The position numbers and the translations under genes were made by a program. DNA of 64,000 nucleotides from Serilophus lunatus (lineage: Eukaryota > Chordata > Aves > Passeriformes > Eurylaimidae), in contig VXBA01003437.1 in NCBI GenBank assembly GCA_013399895.1, positions 2,264,156-2,328,155 of the forward strand, given 5' to 3'. Each line of letters opens with the position of its first letter. Positions within the stretch are counted from its first letter, which is position 1. Under the pieces are notes generated by a model that was given only the letters and a program-made list of their open reading frames with translations, was not told the DNA's origin and did not search any database. Positions 1-13,384 of this stretch are shown in pieces.

Positions 1-1549
1 TTTTTGATTGCTCACTGCAGTTGTGCCTTCCTCCTGCAGTATTTTCATTCATGGACTGAAATTGGCAAAGCCTTTTAAAAAATAGTTTTTCCTGCTAGTT
101 TGTTTTGACACCACTCACTCATGGAGCCAGGTGTGAGCATGGGGAGTCGATGCTTCATGAAGGGATGGGGGACAAGGGACAACCCCACCCTTTTTATCTG
201 CAGTGAGCCCTTAGATTGGCTCCAACACCCTGCATTTTATCTTGATCATTTCACATCCCTTTTTGTCTGACTGTTACTTAATGCTTTGGTATCTTTATCA
301 CTTTCTTATCTTATAGGTAACTACAAACTGATCATTTAATTTGATCAAGAATCCTTCGGGGGATTGAAGTTACTGCTCTGTAACTTCTTAAGTCTTCTCC
401 CACCTTTTTTTTTCCTTTTAAAAAGGTAGGTGAGGCATGATGCTTCTCCAGCCTTGTGGCCTTCCCATATTCCTGTACATTTTCAAAGATGGTCACTATT
501 GCTTCAAAAATTGCTTTGACTGTTTTTTTTACATGCTTTCAGGTGAATGCTGTTACTCCTTCTCAATCAAGAGCTGTTTTGTGAACATTTGGTATTTTTT
601 TCTAACACACTATTTTCTCTTGTTTCCAAATTAATTTTGCTTGTCACATTTCTCTTTTTCTTCTGGAGTCTGAAGGAGCATTTGTACTTCTGCCTTTACA
701 TCATTTGCTTTCCTTTCCTGTTTGCCAATGAGAGAGTAATTATCTTTATTTTTTCTTCTAATTTTCCTGCTTCTCTCCAGTTTTCTTGTGACTGCAGTGC
801 CCTTAGTAAGAGCTGTGCTGATTTTGACTAAGAGAGCATCTAACCCAGTATCCTTCTAGGAAAGGATAAAAACAGGATAAGTATATATGGTATACCCTTC
901 CAGTCTCCAGCTCCTTTCATATAAAGGAATTTCCTGAGTCTGAGCTGTTTAACCATTAATAATCAATAGATTTGTCTTTCTAGTACTTGTCTTTTGATGA
1001 ACCTGTGTAAAATTTTTCATCATTTTTGGAGCAGTTCTGCTGATGAAGAGTTGTATTTGTTTTGAAGCTGACCCTGACTGGCTTCATATGGTGGCTGTCA
1101 GTACCTATGTCTGATGAGATGGGGAATAATCTGTCTTTGTTCACCATCCTTACACCGCTCATGAGTTCTGTTGTGTTGCCTGTCTTGCATCCTAATTTGT
1201 TGCATGGCAAAAAGAAGACTTATCTGTGTAGCATCTCTGGTCAGTATCTTTTTCTGAAGCCTTGGGATGCTGAAAGGCAAAGGCAAGGGCACTTGGAGTC
1301 CTTGTCCAGCCCACCTTAAAGAAAGCCACACGCTTTGACAAGCTGTCTCATGCAGTTTCATACAGTTTCTCTGTCCTTTCATGTTATGTTGAAATCAGGA
1401 AGAGTTTCAGATGTCCAGATGTATATGGATATATATACCTGTGCTTACATGCTGAAGGAAGGGGATGATGTGACCAAGGCCTTTCTTCTGGGATGGTGGG
1501 AAGGAGAAATGAGCACATTCTCAGAACTGCTCTCCCTTTCTCTTTTCAG
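1..1549. other. Non-coding left flank, probably the 5' intron of SLC39A13
   Basis: No exon with homology was found here. The stretch is AT-rich, has no CpG island, and ends in a pyrimidine-rich tract with CAG at 1,547-1,549. That is a good 3' splice acceptor just upstream of the first SLC39A13 coding exon. I infer that the SLC39A13 promoter and a non-coding first exon lie left of the window. Short open frames near 437-831 and 1,062-1,607 have low-complexity or unrecognised translations and are treated as chance. Confidence 0.55.
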
Positions 1550-1581
1550 AGATTGGCCAGCCTGGCTGAGACCACTTAGCA

Positions 1582-4500
1582 ATGACAAAACAAAAACTTC
1601 TGCTTGATGGGACACTCTCCTTGTTTCTGATTGTGGCCTGTGGAGCTCAACAGCTCCCAAGGAGTCATGTTGCTGCTAGTTCTGGTTCACTGTGTGAGAA
1701 GGAGGCAGAGTCCTGGGGAAACCTTTTCAGCAGTGAGCGCCTGGATGCTTGGATCTGTTCCCTCATTGGTTCATTCATGGTGGGGCTGAGTGGGGTCTTC
1801 CCCTTGCTGGTGATCCCATTTGAGACGGGAGCTGCTCTGCGGTCAGAAGGTAAGCCTGCTACTTGCATTGACCTTTCTGAAGCCAAAAGTCCTGGGATGT
1901 GGTTGAACAGCACAGTGGTGAACAGGACCTTGTCACAGAAATATTGTTCTCCAAAATAGAAAGTCTGTTTTCGGTGCTTTAGTCCATACCTGCGAATTTG
2001 ATAGGGAGTCCTTGGACAAATATAAGTCTTGGATGGAGCTTGTACAAAGAGTGTTGTTTTTCACACTGCTTGGTCCAGGACCCTCCCATACACTGCTGTC
2101 CCAGCCAAGTGGTGCAAGAGCTTTTTCTTGCACTCCATTTGTTTTGTGTTCTCTCCTTTGAAAGCTCACTTTGCAGATGCTTCCAATTTAGATTTCTTTG
2201 TACAAAATCTCAGCTGGAGATGTTTTGGCTCTTGCCTGAGTAGTGATCAGTGTAGGATGATTGTTTTGTTTGTCTGTTTGAGGTTTTTTGTTTTGTTTTT
2301 TTTCTTAGCTGGATCTCACCGTATGAAGCAGTTGTTGAGTTTTGCAATTGGTGGACTACTGGGGAATGTGTTTTTGCACATGCTTCCTGAAGCCTGGGCC
2401 TACACGTGCACTGCAACGACAGGTATGTGCCTGGAAGCAGCCCGTGCTGTGCCTACTGGTACATTTTTTGAGTTTGTTCTATCTTGAAAGCATAAGACGA
2501 GCCAGTTTGGGTCAGCCTAAAAGCTGGTCTAGGTTGGTATTCTCTGTCAAACAATAAATAAAAGTAAATACCTAGGGAAGGATGTAAGAACAATAAACAT
2601 ACATGTAATACTTTGTACTCTGCAGTCCTCCAAAGACTTTGAGATTAGAGGCTTCCTCAGTTGGCCATGTTTTTTTATGTTTAGTAACCCGCAATGGTTT
2701 TCTTGTCTATTGATTTTTCTTATCTCGCCTTGGACTCCTGTAAATCTCTGTTGATTTTCCTTTGTCCTTTCTGTAAGGAAAGGGAATACTTCTTTGACCT
2801 GATGGGAAGTTACAAATGTGTGTGTGTGGTCTGGTGCATGAACATGTGCAGTATCTCACTTGAGGATCAGGTGTCCCTATAACAATGTTACTCCCAGAGC
2901 CTCTTTCTTGGCACTAACTGGGACTCCTCTGCTGGGTGTTTTGATTTATCGGAGCTCATATGTGTTGCCCTCACGATCTTTGCTCAAGGAGAAATCTTGG
3001 AAAATTGTCTTTAGAGCCATAATTAAGAATGGAGGGTGGGGCAGGGTGTGAGGGGGAAGGAAATGCAGGTGACAGAAACCTATGTCGTAGGATTTCAAAT
3101 CTGCTGGACCTTTAAACTTCTTTGTCACAGCTCTAGCACTATCAGCAGAACCTGCTATCCTTTTTTTACCCCTTTCTACAGTGGTTCCCAAGTTACTCTT
3201 CCTGCTCTAGCTTGTTTGCTTCTGCCAGACTGTCCTGAAGTATAAAGGTTTCCTTGACCCATGTAAGCTTTGTTACAGAGTCATTCTGTTCTTCCATTGT
3301 AATGCAGTCTCCATTTCTGCAGCCAGACTGAATGGATGATTATCTCACAAGCTTGACTCTAATTGAAAAGAAAGTTTATAGCTTTGGGCTTAATAACTTG
3401 CCTATGTAGGTGTGGCAGAAAGGGGAAGGTGAGGCTGTAGTTCCACTAATGGCAGATTTCGTGTCGGGGCTTGCTGCTCAGTAGATATAGGTGCTGGATT
3501 TTTGTTGATGTAATCTCCATTTGCCTCTGGAGCTCAGGGAAATTCCGTGTGTTGTCAGGAAATATTCTGAGTTGTGCTATTGAAGAAAAAAGGGTGGTAG
3601 CTTTCTCTCTGAGTGTCTTGAGATAAGGATATTTGTTGGATCAAGAATGAGCAAGTTAAAGTAATCTACTTTGAGACGCAGGTGCTCCTCTTACCTAGCA
3701 GGGAGTCTTAACATGGTCGTTTCTTGCTTTGTCATGGAACTGCTGGTTACACTGTCTGGGGTGTGGTGGGTTAAGATGTGTGAAAACTGTACACTTAATA
3801 GAGATGTGAAGATTTCTCTCTTGTCCTTCAGGAGAAGGGCAGAGCTTTCAGCAGCAGAAGCTTCTGGGTCTCTGGGTGATCATTGGTTTCCTGACCTTCC
3901 TGGTGCTAGAGAAGATCTTCCTAGAGAAAGAAGACAAGGAGCACCCTGGTGTGGTAAGTTAGCAGCCTGAGGGGATGGAGTGCTCTTATATTTGAAGCTC
4001 TATACTAAACAGCTCATCTGTCTTATCTGACAGGCTCAGCAAATGATCCTGGAGCTGGGAGTACATTGTCACTGCTCTTTGGGAGCTTTTTCCCACTTCT
4101 TGGTCTCTAGAAGGTGGTTTCATCTCCAAGCTTTTGTTTTGGGGTTTTAACTGAGATTTCTCATTTCTGGGTTGATTTTGTTCTTTATGTGGTATGTGTA
4201 AAAGAGAGCTCCTCCTCTTTTATGAGGACTAGGAGCTGGAGCACTCTGCAAATGAGACTTTTGCTCTAGTTACCTTTGAGGGATGACAGCTTGCTGATTC
4301 ATGTTCCACCGACCCATTACGACTAATTCTCAGTCAGAACAAAGACAAACCTTGAAGGTGTTTCTTCTTGGTTACAGCCTGGCCCAGGTGTTTGTTTGGG
4401 CAACTTTGTGAGGTAGAAGAGGTTTATGATTGACCAGGTAATACTAATTTCAGAAGAGTCACCCATCTGCAAAGGGGTGATTTAGACAGAGGTACCAAAA

Positions 4501-7500
4501 GGTAATTCCAAGATAGAGGAGATTAGCTACTCTTCAGACATCTGGACAGCTCCTATAGCCTGTTCAGTCCTTGCTGTGCTTTGACTTTTGAGAGGTGAAG
4601 CTGCAGATCAGGCACTACATAGAAACAATTATGTGTTAACTTTGATTCAACAGGAGGCTTTAAAGCCTGAAAGGACCTTCACCTTCTCATTTAGAGAAAG
4701 GCTCAAGTTCTAGATAAGTATCTTGTTGTTTGGAAGACGACAGTCCTAGCTGTAGAGTAATTCTGTACACTTAGTTATTCTGATGGACTACAGAGATCAA
4801 GACTCTTTTCCACCCATTTCCTGTCCAGATGGAGTTGTATTTCTCTGGGTACGAGCTGTTAGCAGGAGAGACAGGCTCAGTCCCTTGTCTTTCCGGTGGA
4901 ACCTAGCTCATACCAAGGGGGAGTGACTCCAGTTCCTCTTTCTTTCTACTTCTCTTGAGGACTGAGAGATCTTTGCTCTTGTTGTCTTACAGTGCAAATG
5001 TCACAATGCTCTCTGAATCTGTCTAATTTCTGGCAGTTGTTAGTGAACTGGGGCGCCAAAGCCGCTGACTGGACAAAAAGATTAAGGGTGAAGATTGGAT
5101 TTCTGATCTTGATTTATGCTGATTCATCACTGACAAAAGGTCTGACTAGTTCTTTTCCCCTAATTTAGGACTTTGATTCCAAAGCACCAGCTGGAAAGAT
5201 TCCCAATGGAAGTGGCTGCCCCCTGCCAAAGGTGGCAGGCCAATCCCAAAGAGCACGAGCTCAGTGTAATGGCTCTGCTCTTCAATCTTGTCCAACAAAC
5301 AACAGAATCAAGGTAAGAGACCCACAAACTCACCTCCATGTCTTAGGAATTGTCTGTGGAAAGAACTGTGCCTGAGTGGGAAATTTGGTGTTTGAGTTGT
5401 ACTTCATTTTGCTCTGTCAAAGTGTCCTGGTCACAGCAGGGAGGAAATAGCAGACTTGGAGAAAATCTACACTGCAGGTTACGTAGAAGAGGCAAAGTCA
5501 ATATTATGAAGTCAGAAGTCTAATGATAATTGTTTTGGCTGACTTCTGATACCAAAATACTGAATTTCACATTTTGTTAATCTGTATTTTCTAGTCAATA
5601 TATCTTTATTTGCTTAATTTTTTGTGCCATGATTTCTCTATTCTCTAATGTACCAATTGTGAGCTGCACTTTTCCTTTTAAGGCACTTTTTGGAAGTGTT
5701 TTGACACCTTTTGGAAGTGTGTTGAAGCTACCCACTGTAGAATTTAGAAGTTCGGTTTCTCAGATTATCAGTTTATCTGCTGCCAAAAAGGCCTTCTTGT
5801 CCACTTCTGTCTCCAAACCTGTATTTCCCATCACTTCTTTTGCACTGGTCTCATCTGACCTCACAGTAAGCATATTCAGGGAGCTAAACAGGCAAAGAAT
5901 TCATTTTTTCTACACTCCACCCCCACCTCCCACCCCCAGGTCTATTTTTCTGCTATCTTAACTTTTTGAATCAGTTTGGAATGTAGACAGGCAGCCTGTA
6001 CTGCTGGGATAAGAAGATCAGCGAGCTCATAGGATTGGAGGTGGGGAAGGAAAAGGAGTCCTGTGCAATTGGGAAGTGGATAAACCTTTATATTGGCTTT
6101 GCTTTCAGTTTAATGTTACTATCCTTGTACTGTGGAAACCCTTGTCTGGGTGCACATTACAAATGAGAGAGTAAACAACTGCTTTGGTGAAGAAGGAACT
6201 ACAATTTGACTTTGGAAGCCCATAAAAATATACAAGATTGTATAAGCGTAACTATGCACAGAAAGTTTGGTTGCATGAACTAGGCCGAACCTGGATATGT
6301 GGTCAGTCGGAGGCTCTTTGGTCTTTCTATTTTAAATCTGTTTTGCTGTAACTTTATACCTTTTCTTACACAACATGAAAGTTATGCTGAGGTCAGTTAG
6401 TATTTTTGAGATCTGTTACAGTCATGTAATTTTTACAGAACATTGCGCAAAGTGCAAGGTGCCACGTTGATGTTCATCAGGGTGATAGTAGTGAAGAAAC
6501 CAATATTACAGGGTTACGAAATGTTCTGCCCTTATTTTAGAAAGGTTTATGTAAGGAACTACAGACTTAAAGAATGATTAGTCTACCACTGATTTCAAGT
6601 AGTAATGAAACTCCAATAGGGGAAATGATTTCTCGAGAATATAAAAAGTCCTAATATAACAAGTAATAATCTAAGTAACACTAATTGGTATGATCCTATG
6701 GAAGATAAATCCTTATCAATCAGACATTTTTCCTGCCTTCTATTTGGTGATAAAATTGTTTGATAAAGGTAATGACGAATGTATATAAAACATAACTTTC
6801 TAATAAAACTAGTACTGCATGAAATTAACTTTGCTAATATTAGATGTACTAAAAATCAGTTATCAATAGGGACTGGATTAATACAGCCCCCCTCAAATCT
6901 GTTCACTGTTGAGTTATGATTTTTCTATGTGATTATTTATAAAACCAGTATATCTTCATATTTTCAGGTACTACTGTATTACATAAATGGCACATTGTGA
7001 CTGTATGAAATCAGTGATAGCAGCTAAACTGAGTAACTTCATCAAAAGAGCTAAGGTTTTTTTACCAGATTTCAATACATGCAAATATTAAGGAACAGTT
7101 TAGAGAAAGAATGCAGGTAATATTTACAAGATAGGGGCAGTTTCTAGAAAGTCAGTGCCTTGGAAAAAGGTATGAGGATTACAGTAGGAAATTGTTTGAA
7201 CACATTCTTCCCTTATGCTACAGCCAGGAGGATGGGTGAGCTGGAAATAGTATGTAAGAGAAGAGGCGAGAGTTCATCTTTCTGTATAGCAGTAATGAAA
7301 CAGCTATCTGACTTTTTCCAGTAGTGGTATTCCAAATATCCAAAATACTACTGATAATTTGTAAAGAGGTCAGGAAAGAGATGAAATAAATATTTTAAAT
7401 TTGCAGTACATGATAAGTGGTTTTCTTTAGCTCTGTAGTCATGACAGATCAAAGGTATAGTATGGAAATACCCATATAAGAGATATGACTAAATTTGCAT

Positions 7501-10500
7501 AGTTAGAGCTATAGCAACAGTAGCAGACTAGAAATTAGAGACAACTCTGTAACTGAGGGTAACTTGCCAATGGACCAATTTGCCTTAGAGACAGCAGATT
7601 CTCTGTCACTTGTGGGCTTTAAGCTGTGATTTAAGATGCTCTCTACAAAATATAGTATAGCTTAAGAAACAATGGACTTTGTGCAGAAATTGAATGAGAT
7701 TCTTTCAGTTGTATTGTGTAGAAGGTTTAGACAACCATGGAGAGCCCTTTTAGCTTTAAAATTCTAACACTTCTGTTCAGTTTTACAGACTGTTGTCAAT
7801 ATGCATGAAATAGAAACTAATGACTTAGTGTGTGTAGTTTTAATTTTCTACATTCCGATCATATTGTCTGAATAATAGTCTTCCTAGTAGGGTGGAAATT
7901 ACCAAAACTACCAGATACTCCTGCATTGTTATCCTGTTTCCTTAGGCAACTACATAAACAGTCATTCCATCTGTCTGTCCATCTGTTCTGCCCTTCATTT
8001 TCAATAACTTTTGAACCCATAATTAATTTTTCTTGAGTTCAAGAGAGGATAGAAATCTTGAAGATGATCAAATTTCTGCAAGTTCCATGAAAATCAGCCT
8101 AGCAGTGGAGGAGGAATGCAAGCTAATGTCCTGTTGTAAAACACTATCAGAACTTAGTTGCTGTGTGCTGCTCAGCAGGGCTACCTGGTTGGCAGCTCAG
8201 TGGGTAAATCTTACTGGCCCTACCTGGTGGGGAGGTGGCTGCCATGCAGTTCAGGGTGGGGAAGGGATGTACAAAGGCACCGTGTTGCTGGAAGTGAGCA
8301 AAGTAGGTGCTTGCAAAGAGAAATCCACAGCAAGACAGACTTCTTTGGTTCTTCAGAAACCCCCATTTTTTACAGTGAACTAAAAGGGAAAGACAGTATT
8401 TAAACAAACGAAGTTACCCTTCAGAGCTTAACGATTAGTAAGCTGTAATCAGTTGACTGTTGTCTGCATGTATATTAGAACTTCTGCTTTTTAGCTGCTG
8501 CTATAATTTGTCCTAGCTTGAAAACTGCAGGTGGGAGGTTTCCTTTGCACACAAACATAGATCAGTTCTGTCCCGCATTGCAGCCTTTATTCCCTCAACA
8601 AGTAAAAACATTGTAGAGTACTTCTGCCTTGCTTATTCTTTCCTTTTCCCTGTGGCACATGGGGTCCTTGCTGATTTGTGGAAGTATGTTTTATTACACA
8701 ATGACATTAATTCTGAAGCATGAACATAAACAATTCATCTGGCTGTGCTCTTTATGAGCGACTAGAACATCCTATTAGGGATTTGCAGAATGTAAATGTC
8801 AGAGGCTCGAAACTGTCAAATCAACCCAATTTATTTCTGAGCACTCCAAAGCTTTGCTTCTTTCAGTGACAGCTTTTGCCCCAGCCACTGACAAGAAAAA
8901 GTCATGACGTTTTAATCATGAAGTCTATTTTTTCCCCTATATGGTGGTATGGGAAAGCATTTTTGTGTAAAACTTCTGTGAATAATTGTTATAATCCTGT
9001 GGCAAAAATACAATCACATAAAAAAAACAACATGAAAAGGAGAATTTCAGATAGTCATATTTCACTATCTAGGACGGAGAGTATGAAGAATGAGGAGTAA
9101 AACTGCTATGTTCTTGGATCTGCTTGCATGCATCTGTTTGTGTTTCCTTTCTAACAAAAACATACAGGGACTTCTTTTGCATCCATGGTGGAGGTGTTAC
9201 TTAGATTGTTACTTAAAAATGAGCTTAGTTAGGCTTTGCTTAATCCTTTGTTTTCATATCTAATCATCAATACACTTTTAAAAACTTAGAGCCTGTAAAG
9301 AGCCAAGATTGTGAAGGAAACGTGCCCTGCAGAAAGATGGTGCTTTAGAGAGAGATTTGACAGAAAGCCCCACCTGATCTGTAGTATACAGGTAACAGGA
9401 AGAAGAGATGCACCAAGCTAAGTTGATAGAAACGAAGAAGAGCAGAATATCAAAAAGACCTAATGAAATCCATCGGCGCTTGTGCTTTTCCAGCTGAACA
9501 TTGGCATCTGATGCTACAGTGAAGCAAGAGGTTGAAGCTTCACAGTTTCTAGACAGTCGCTCCAATCACTGGATACAAACTTCCTTATATTTGGAGTTCT
9601 TGCGGTCCAGAAACAGCCTGATATGTTGGTCAGAACCTTATTTGATAATAATTTAAACTGGAATGCCATATAGTGATCATGCAGTATCTCAGGGCCCACG
9701 CACACTAGTTTTTGTTAAATACGCCGGAAAACCTCCCCCAAAACCTTAGATTTAAAGAGCTGGGGTGTACCCTCGTAAATCACTTTAGTTTGAATACTCA
9801 GAATTTGTCCTGAGATGACTATAGTTAAAATGGTAGAGAAATCTAACATGGAATTGGACTTATGAGGAAAGAAGCTGCATTATGCTTGTAATTTTAAGAA
9901 ATGTGTTTACGTGCAAATACTTCTGCATGTTATCCAGCCTTCTAGTAGGTGGCTTTTTGGTGACTGTCATCACTTTTTTTATTCTTTGTTAAGGGAAAGC
10001 AAACCCACAAGCACAAGCTTTTTTGGTACAATATTTGAAGATTTATTTTGTTATAAAAAGCATTTTCAGCAGTATTTGTTCTGTTGCATTGTTCTTGACA
10101 GCTTTTGAAAAGGAGATATTTAACAGTTGGATATTGAAGTACATGACTTGAAAACAAGATCAGGTCATATCTGAACCTGTGTGAATCACTCAGTGTTACC
10201 TAAAATTGGTTCAATTTAAAATTAAATATATTCTTGTATTTTGGCTTTCTTCTTTTTCCTTTCTCCTTTTTCTGTTTCTAGACATCTTTGTTATTTGCAT
10301 GAGGTAATTATTCTGATCTCAGAAAAATACTTGCCTAGCCTAAAACTTAGTTTACTATAAAAGCAAAACTTAACGTTTAATTTGTGCTCAAGTATTGACA
10401 CAGTTTAAGGTCTTCAGTAGAAGTGCCATTTTCTGACCTTTCCCACCTGATCATGACTGCATAACCTGTGTCTAAGCCATGTGCTTTCTTTTATCTTCTT

Positions 10501-13384
10501 ATGTCTCTTCCTTTATCAGGATCTCTTCCTTCTCTTTGCAGATTAGTGGATACCTCAATCTACTGGCCAACACCATTGATAACTTCACACATGGCCTGGC
10601 AGTAGCAGCCAGCTTTCTGGTTAGCAGAAAGGTAAGGTTTCTGTCCCCAGCTATGTACTGAACTGGAGAGGCTTTGTCTCAAGTGTGATGCAACATGCAA
10701 ACACCCGAAGATGTGAGGAGTTCCCTCCTATTTTCTACAATTTTCTGAGAAAATGCAGACTACAGTAAAAACCAACCCTATCCTGATCCTCTGGTGCAGA
10801 GCTTTCTCAAACCTAGGACACATTATTGATTTGTACTGGCATTAGCTGAAGGATTAGCTCATCTACTCAAAATCCAGTCTAGAAATAACATTGGGCCCTT
10901 ACATGATGAAGATGGTCACCTCAGAAACAGGGATGTAGACAAGGCAGAGATGTGTAATTTTTTTTTTTTAGTTTGGTCTTCAACACTGATGATGGGCTAT
11001 GGGGTTCCCAGTGCCCTAAACTGGAAGACCATGACGGTGAGAATGATAAACTGCCAGTCCACCCTGAACTTTGGTGGGATCTGCTGCTCTACCTGGATCC
11101 CTGCAAGTGTATGGGACCTGATGGGATTCATGCAGGAATACAGGGATTGTTTCCTAATCACCTTCTCTCTGCTACAGGTTGGGTTCCTAACCACAATGGC
11201 CATTCTGCTTCATGAAATCCCACATGAGGTGAGAGGGCTTTGGATCCTGTCATTGTGAGGGGGGGTTACAAGATGTTTCTTCTACTAAGAGGAGGCCTGG
11301 GTCTGTGTTAATATTTGCTCGTGCTTTTGAAAGCTTCTCCCTCTGGGAGACTGATAACATGGAAAACCAGAAACAGTCTTGAAGCACTGAACTTGTTGTG
11401 GATGCAACAGTCTTTGTGTCTGAGAATGTAATATATTTATTAACTGTCAGCTGTCGGTTTTCTTAGGTTGGAGACTTTGCAATCCTACTTCGGGCTGGCT
11501 TTGACCGCTGGAGTGCAGCCAAGATGCAGCTTTCCACGGCTCTGGGGGGAATTCTAGGAGCCTGCTTTGCAATATGTGCTCAGTCACCAAAAGGAGCAGG
11601 TAAGGCTCCCTGGGACCTCTGGAGGAATAGGGGAAGGCAGTGCTTGTTGTCCCCACATATGCATCTTCTCTTCTTTCAGATTTGTCTGCCATGGCTCTGT
11701 CTGAGTATTAACAAAAGCTTTCTGTATTTGTGCAGGTGAAACAGTAGCCTGGATCCTCCCTTTCACTTCTGGAGGATTTCTGTACATTGCCTTGGTAAAT
11801 GTTGTGCCTGATCTCCTGGAGGAAAAGAATCCTTGGTAAGTGCTCCCTCCTGTTCTGCTGCAATAATTCTCCCTGCCTGGAAGCAGGGATATAAATCTCC
11901 CCTGTGCCTGTTCTGGAAGTGCATGAATGCTGGCTTTCCAAATCCCATGGGCAAAGCTAGAATCAAAATAGACTGCTGTGCTATCTATTGCACTTATGAG
12001 ACTACAAAGACCCTCTAAAACATAAGAGCCTTCAACTGGATCAGTCCCAAATACTGTATTAGCACAGTATGTAGCATGATGAGCTAGAGCAAGTTCCTTG
12101 GGAACATGTCCAGTAAGGACACCCACTGCCCAGTCTGTCTTTTCAGCTTCTGGAATGTACTGTTTGAGGAACTATCTGAATCAAGGCCCCATGGAGGTGG
12201 GTGTGTCTGGTAACCGCACGGGAATCTTTCCTTCACAGACTTCTCCTTGACCCTATGCATTAGTTCAAGCTTCTGCAATCTCCCTTTGGCAACAAGTTTG
12301 CATAGCTTGACTGGTTTGTGTTAAGTGATGCTTCTTATTATTTGATTTTTATGCTCTTGCTTATTGATTGGATTAGATGTCACTCTGTTAATGTCTGAGT
12401 AGTAAATAATGGTTTCCTTTATCATTCAGCATTTCATAGTCTGTCATTGTATCCCACTTCAGTCATTGCTCTTCTGCAGTGATTTATATATATTCTAGTA
12501 TATTTGGCTTCCCCTTGGGTATTGTTTTAGTTTCTTGCAGTCTAATCCAATTAAGGCTGTAGGAGGTCCAAATCCAGCTGTAACATAGTAAAGGCCTTCT
12601 CAGATCTGCTGACACAGCTGACCCTGAATGTTCCCTCCTGTTTCAGTTGTAATGAGACAGGTAACTTAAGTGGTTTAAATAAGATGCCTTGGCTCACCTA
12701 GTTAATTTTGACTGAAACAGTCCTCAAAAAAACAGGTCCACAGTTACATCTGAACAAGCAGGAACTTCTGGTGAAGAAATGTTAATGGCCAGTTTGGGAG
12801 CTTGCTTTTGCATTGGTAACCTCTTGTACTGGCAGAGGTTGTCTGCAGAGGATGCAGTGTGGGAGGTACACAGTCACTTCAATTCAGCATGAACGTGAGA
12901 TAGTGCTAAAAGAATGACCAAATTCATAAGATCTTTTTTCTGTAACTCTAGTTGTTAGCTGGATGAGATCTCTAAAGTGTTTGTAAACGTGCTGCAAAAG
13001 TGTTGTTTCTTGTGAGTGAGAGAACAGGAATATATATCTGAAGCTGCATGACTGAATCAGCTTAAATTGATTTTGAAACCTGGAGTTGGGCCTTGAAGCT
13101 GAGTAGAACAAGTACATGTCAGTTTACAGACAACGTCTTTGCTTGGGATGCTGGGAAAGAGTCTTCTCAGCTGTGTTAGTGACTTCATACAGCTGTTGTG
13201 CTCTGCATGCGGTAGATTTGGAAGGGCAAAGAACAAATGAGAACCTCTGTGCTGCTGTCTATGGGGATTGGTCTATGGCTCCTTCTAATTTTGCTGTTTA
13301 TTTCCTAGGAACTCCCTGCAGCAAATTCTGCTCCTGTGTACAGGCATTATAGTCATGGTGCTACTCGCGCTCACAACTGAGTGA
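1582..13384 (+). CDS. SLC39A13: Zinc transporter ZIP13, complete coding sequence in nine exons
   Basis: Coding exons are 1582-1849, 2309-2422, 3832-3953, 5169-5312, 10542-10631, 11178-11228, 11467-11599, 11736-11835 and 13309-13384. All junctions are GT-AG and phases agree, giving 365 residues against 371 in human. The start has a hydrophobic leader and lies 32 bases inside an exon whose acceptor ends at 1,549. Exon 1 carries the ESWG, ERLDAWICSL and GVFPLLVIP stretches typical of ZIP13. The metal site is visible: DNFTHG (residues 229-234) in one transmembrane helix and HEIPHE (258-263) in the next, followed by VGDFAILLRAGFDRWSAAK. The family (LIV-1 subgroup of SLC39) moves zinc towards the cytosol. 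ZIP13 acts in Golgi or vesicle membranes, and human loss causes a spondylodysplastic Ehlers-Danlos syndrome. The least conserved part is exon 4 (5169-5312), a cytosolic loop. The 5' UTR is incomplete. Confidence 0.96.
5313..10541 (+). other. Large intron 4 of SLC39A13
   Basis: This 5.2-kb intron is AT-rich and has no recognisable exon. A 110-codon open frame at 5,629-5,961 contains a short internal duplication (a TTTTGGAAGTG unit twice) and ends in a proline run over a C-rich tract. It lacks splice support and known homology. The rest is unremarkable unique sequence. Confidence 0.6.
10885..11140 (+). mobile_element. CR1 LINE fragment, reverse-transcriptase region
   Basis: With one frame change, the plus strand translates to pieces matching CR1 ORF2: a GPL/DEDGHL-like start near 10,890, then VFNTDDG, then LEDHD, and finally MGPDGIH near 11,113-11,133, which is close to the CR1 KSMGPDGIHPRV segment. 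It is truncated at both ends, degenerate and non-functional. It sits inside the SLC39A13 intron, in the sense direction, ending about 40 bases before the exon beginning at 11,178. Assignment is from memory of CR1 proteins. Confidence 0.75.
11836..13308 (+). other. Last intron of SLC39A13
   Basis: This 1.5-kb intron separates the exon ending ...EEKNPW from the last coding exon. A GTAAGT donor and a TTTCCTAG acceptor are visible. No repeat, RNA gene or alternative exon was recognised. Confidence 0.6.

Noticed and set aside
437..831. Phe/Leu/Cys-rich open frames near the left edge
   Set aside because: T-rich DNA translated by chance; no domain and no splice context.
5629..5961. 110-codon open frame in SLC39A13 intron 4
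   Set aside because: No homology recognised, a proline run from a C-rich tract, a small internal duplication and no splice evidence.
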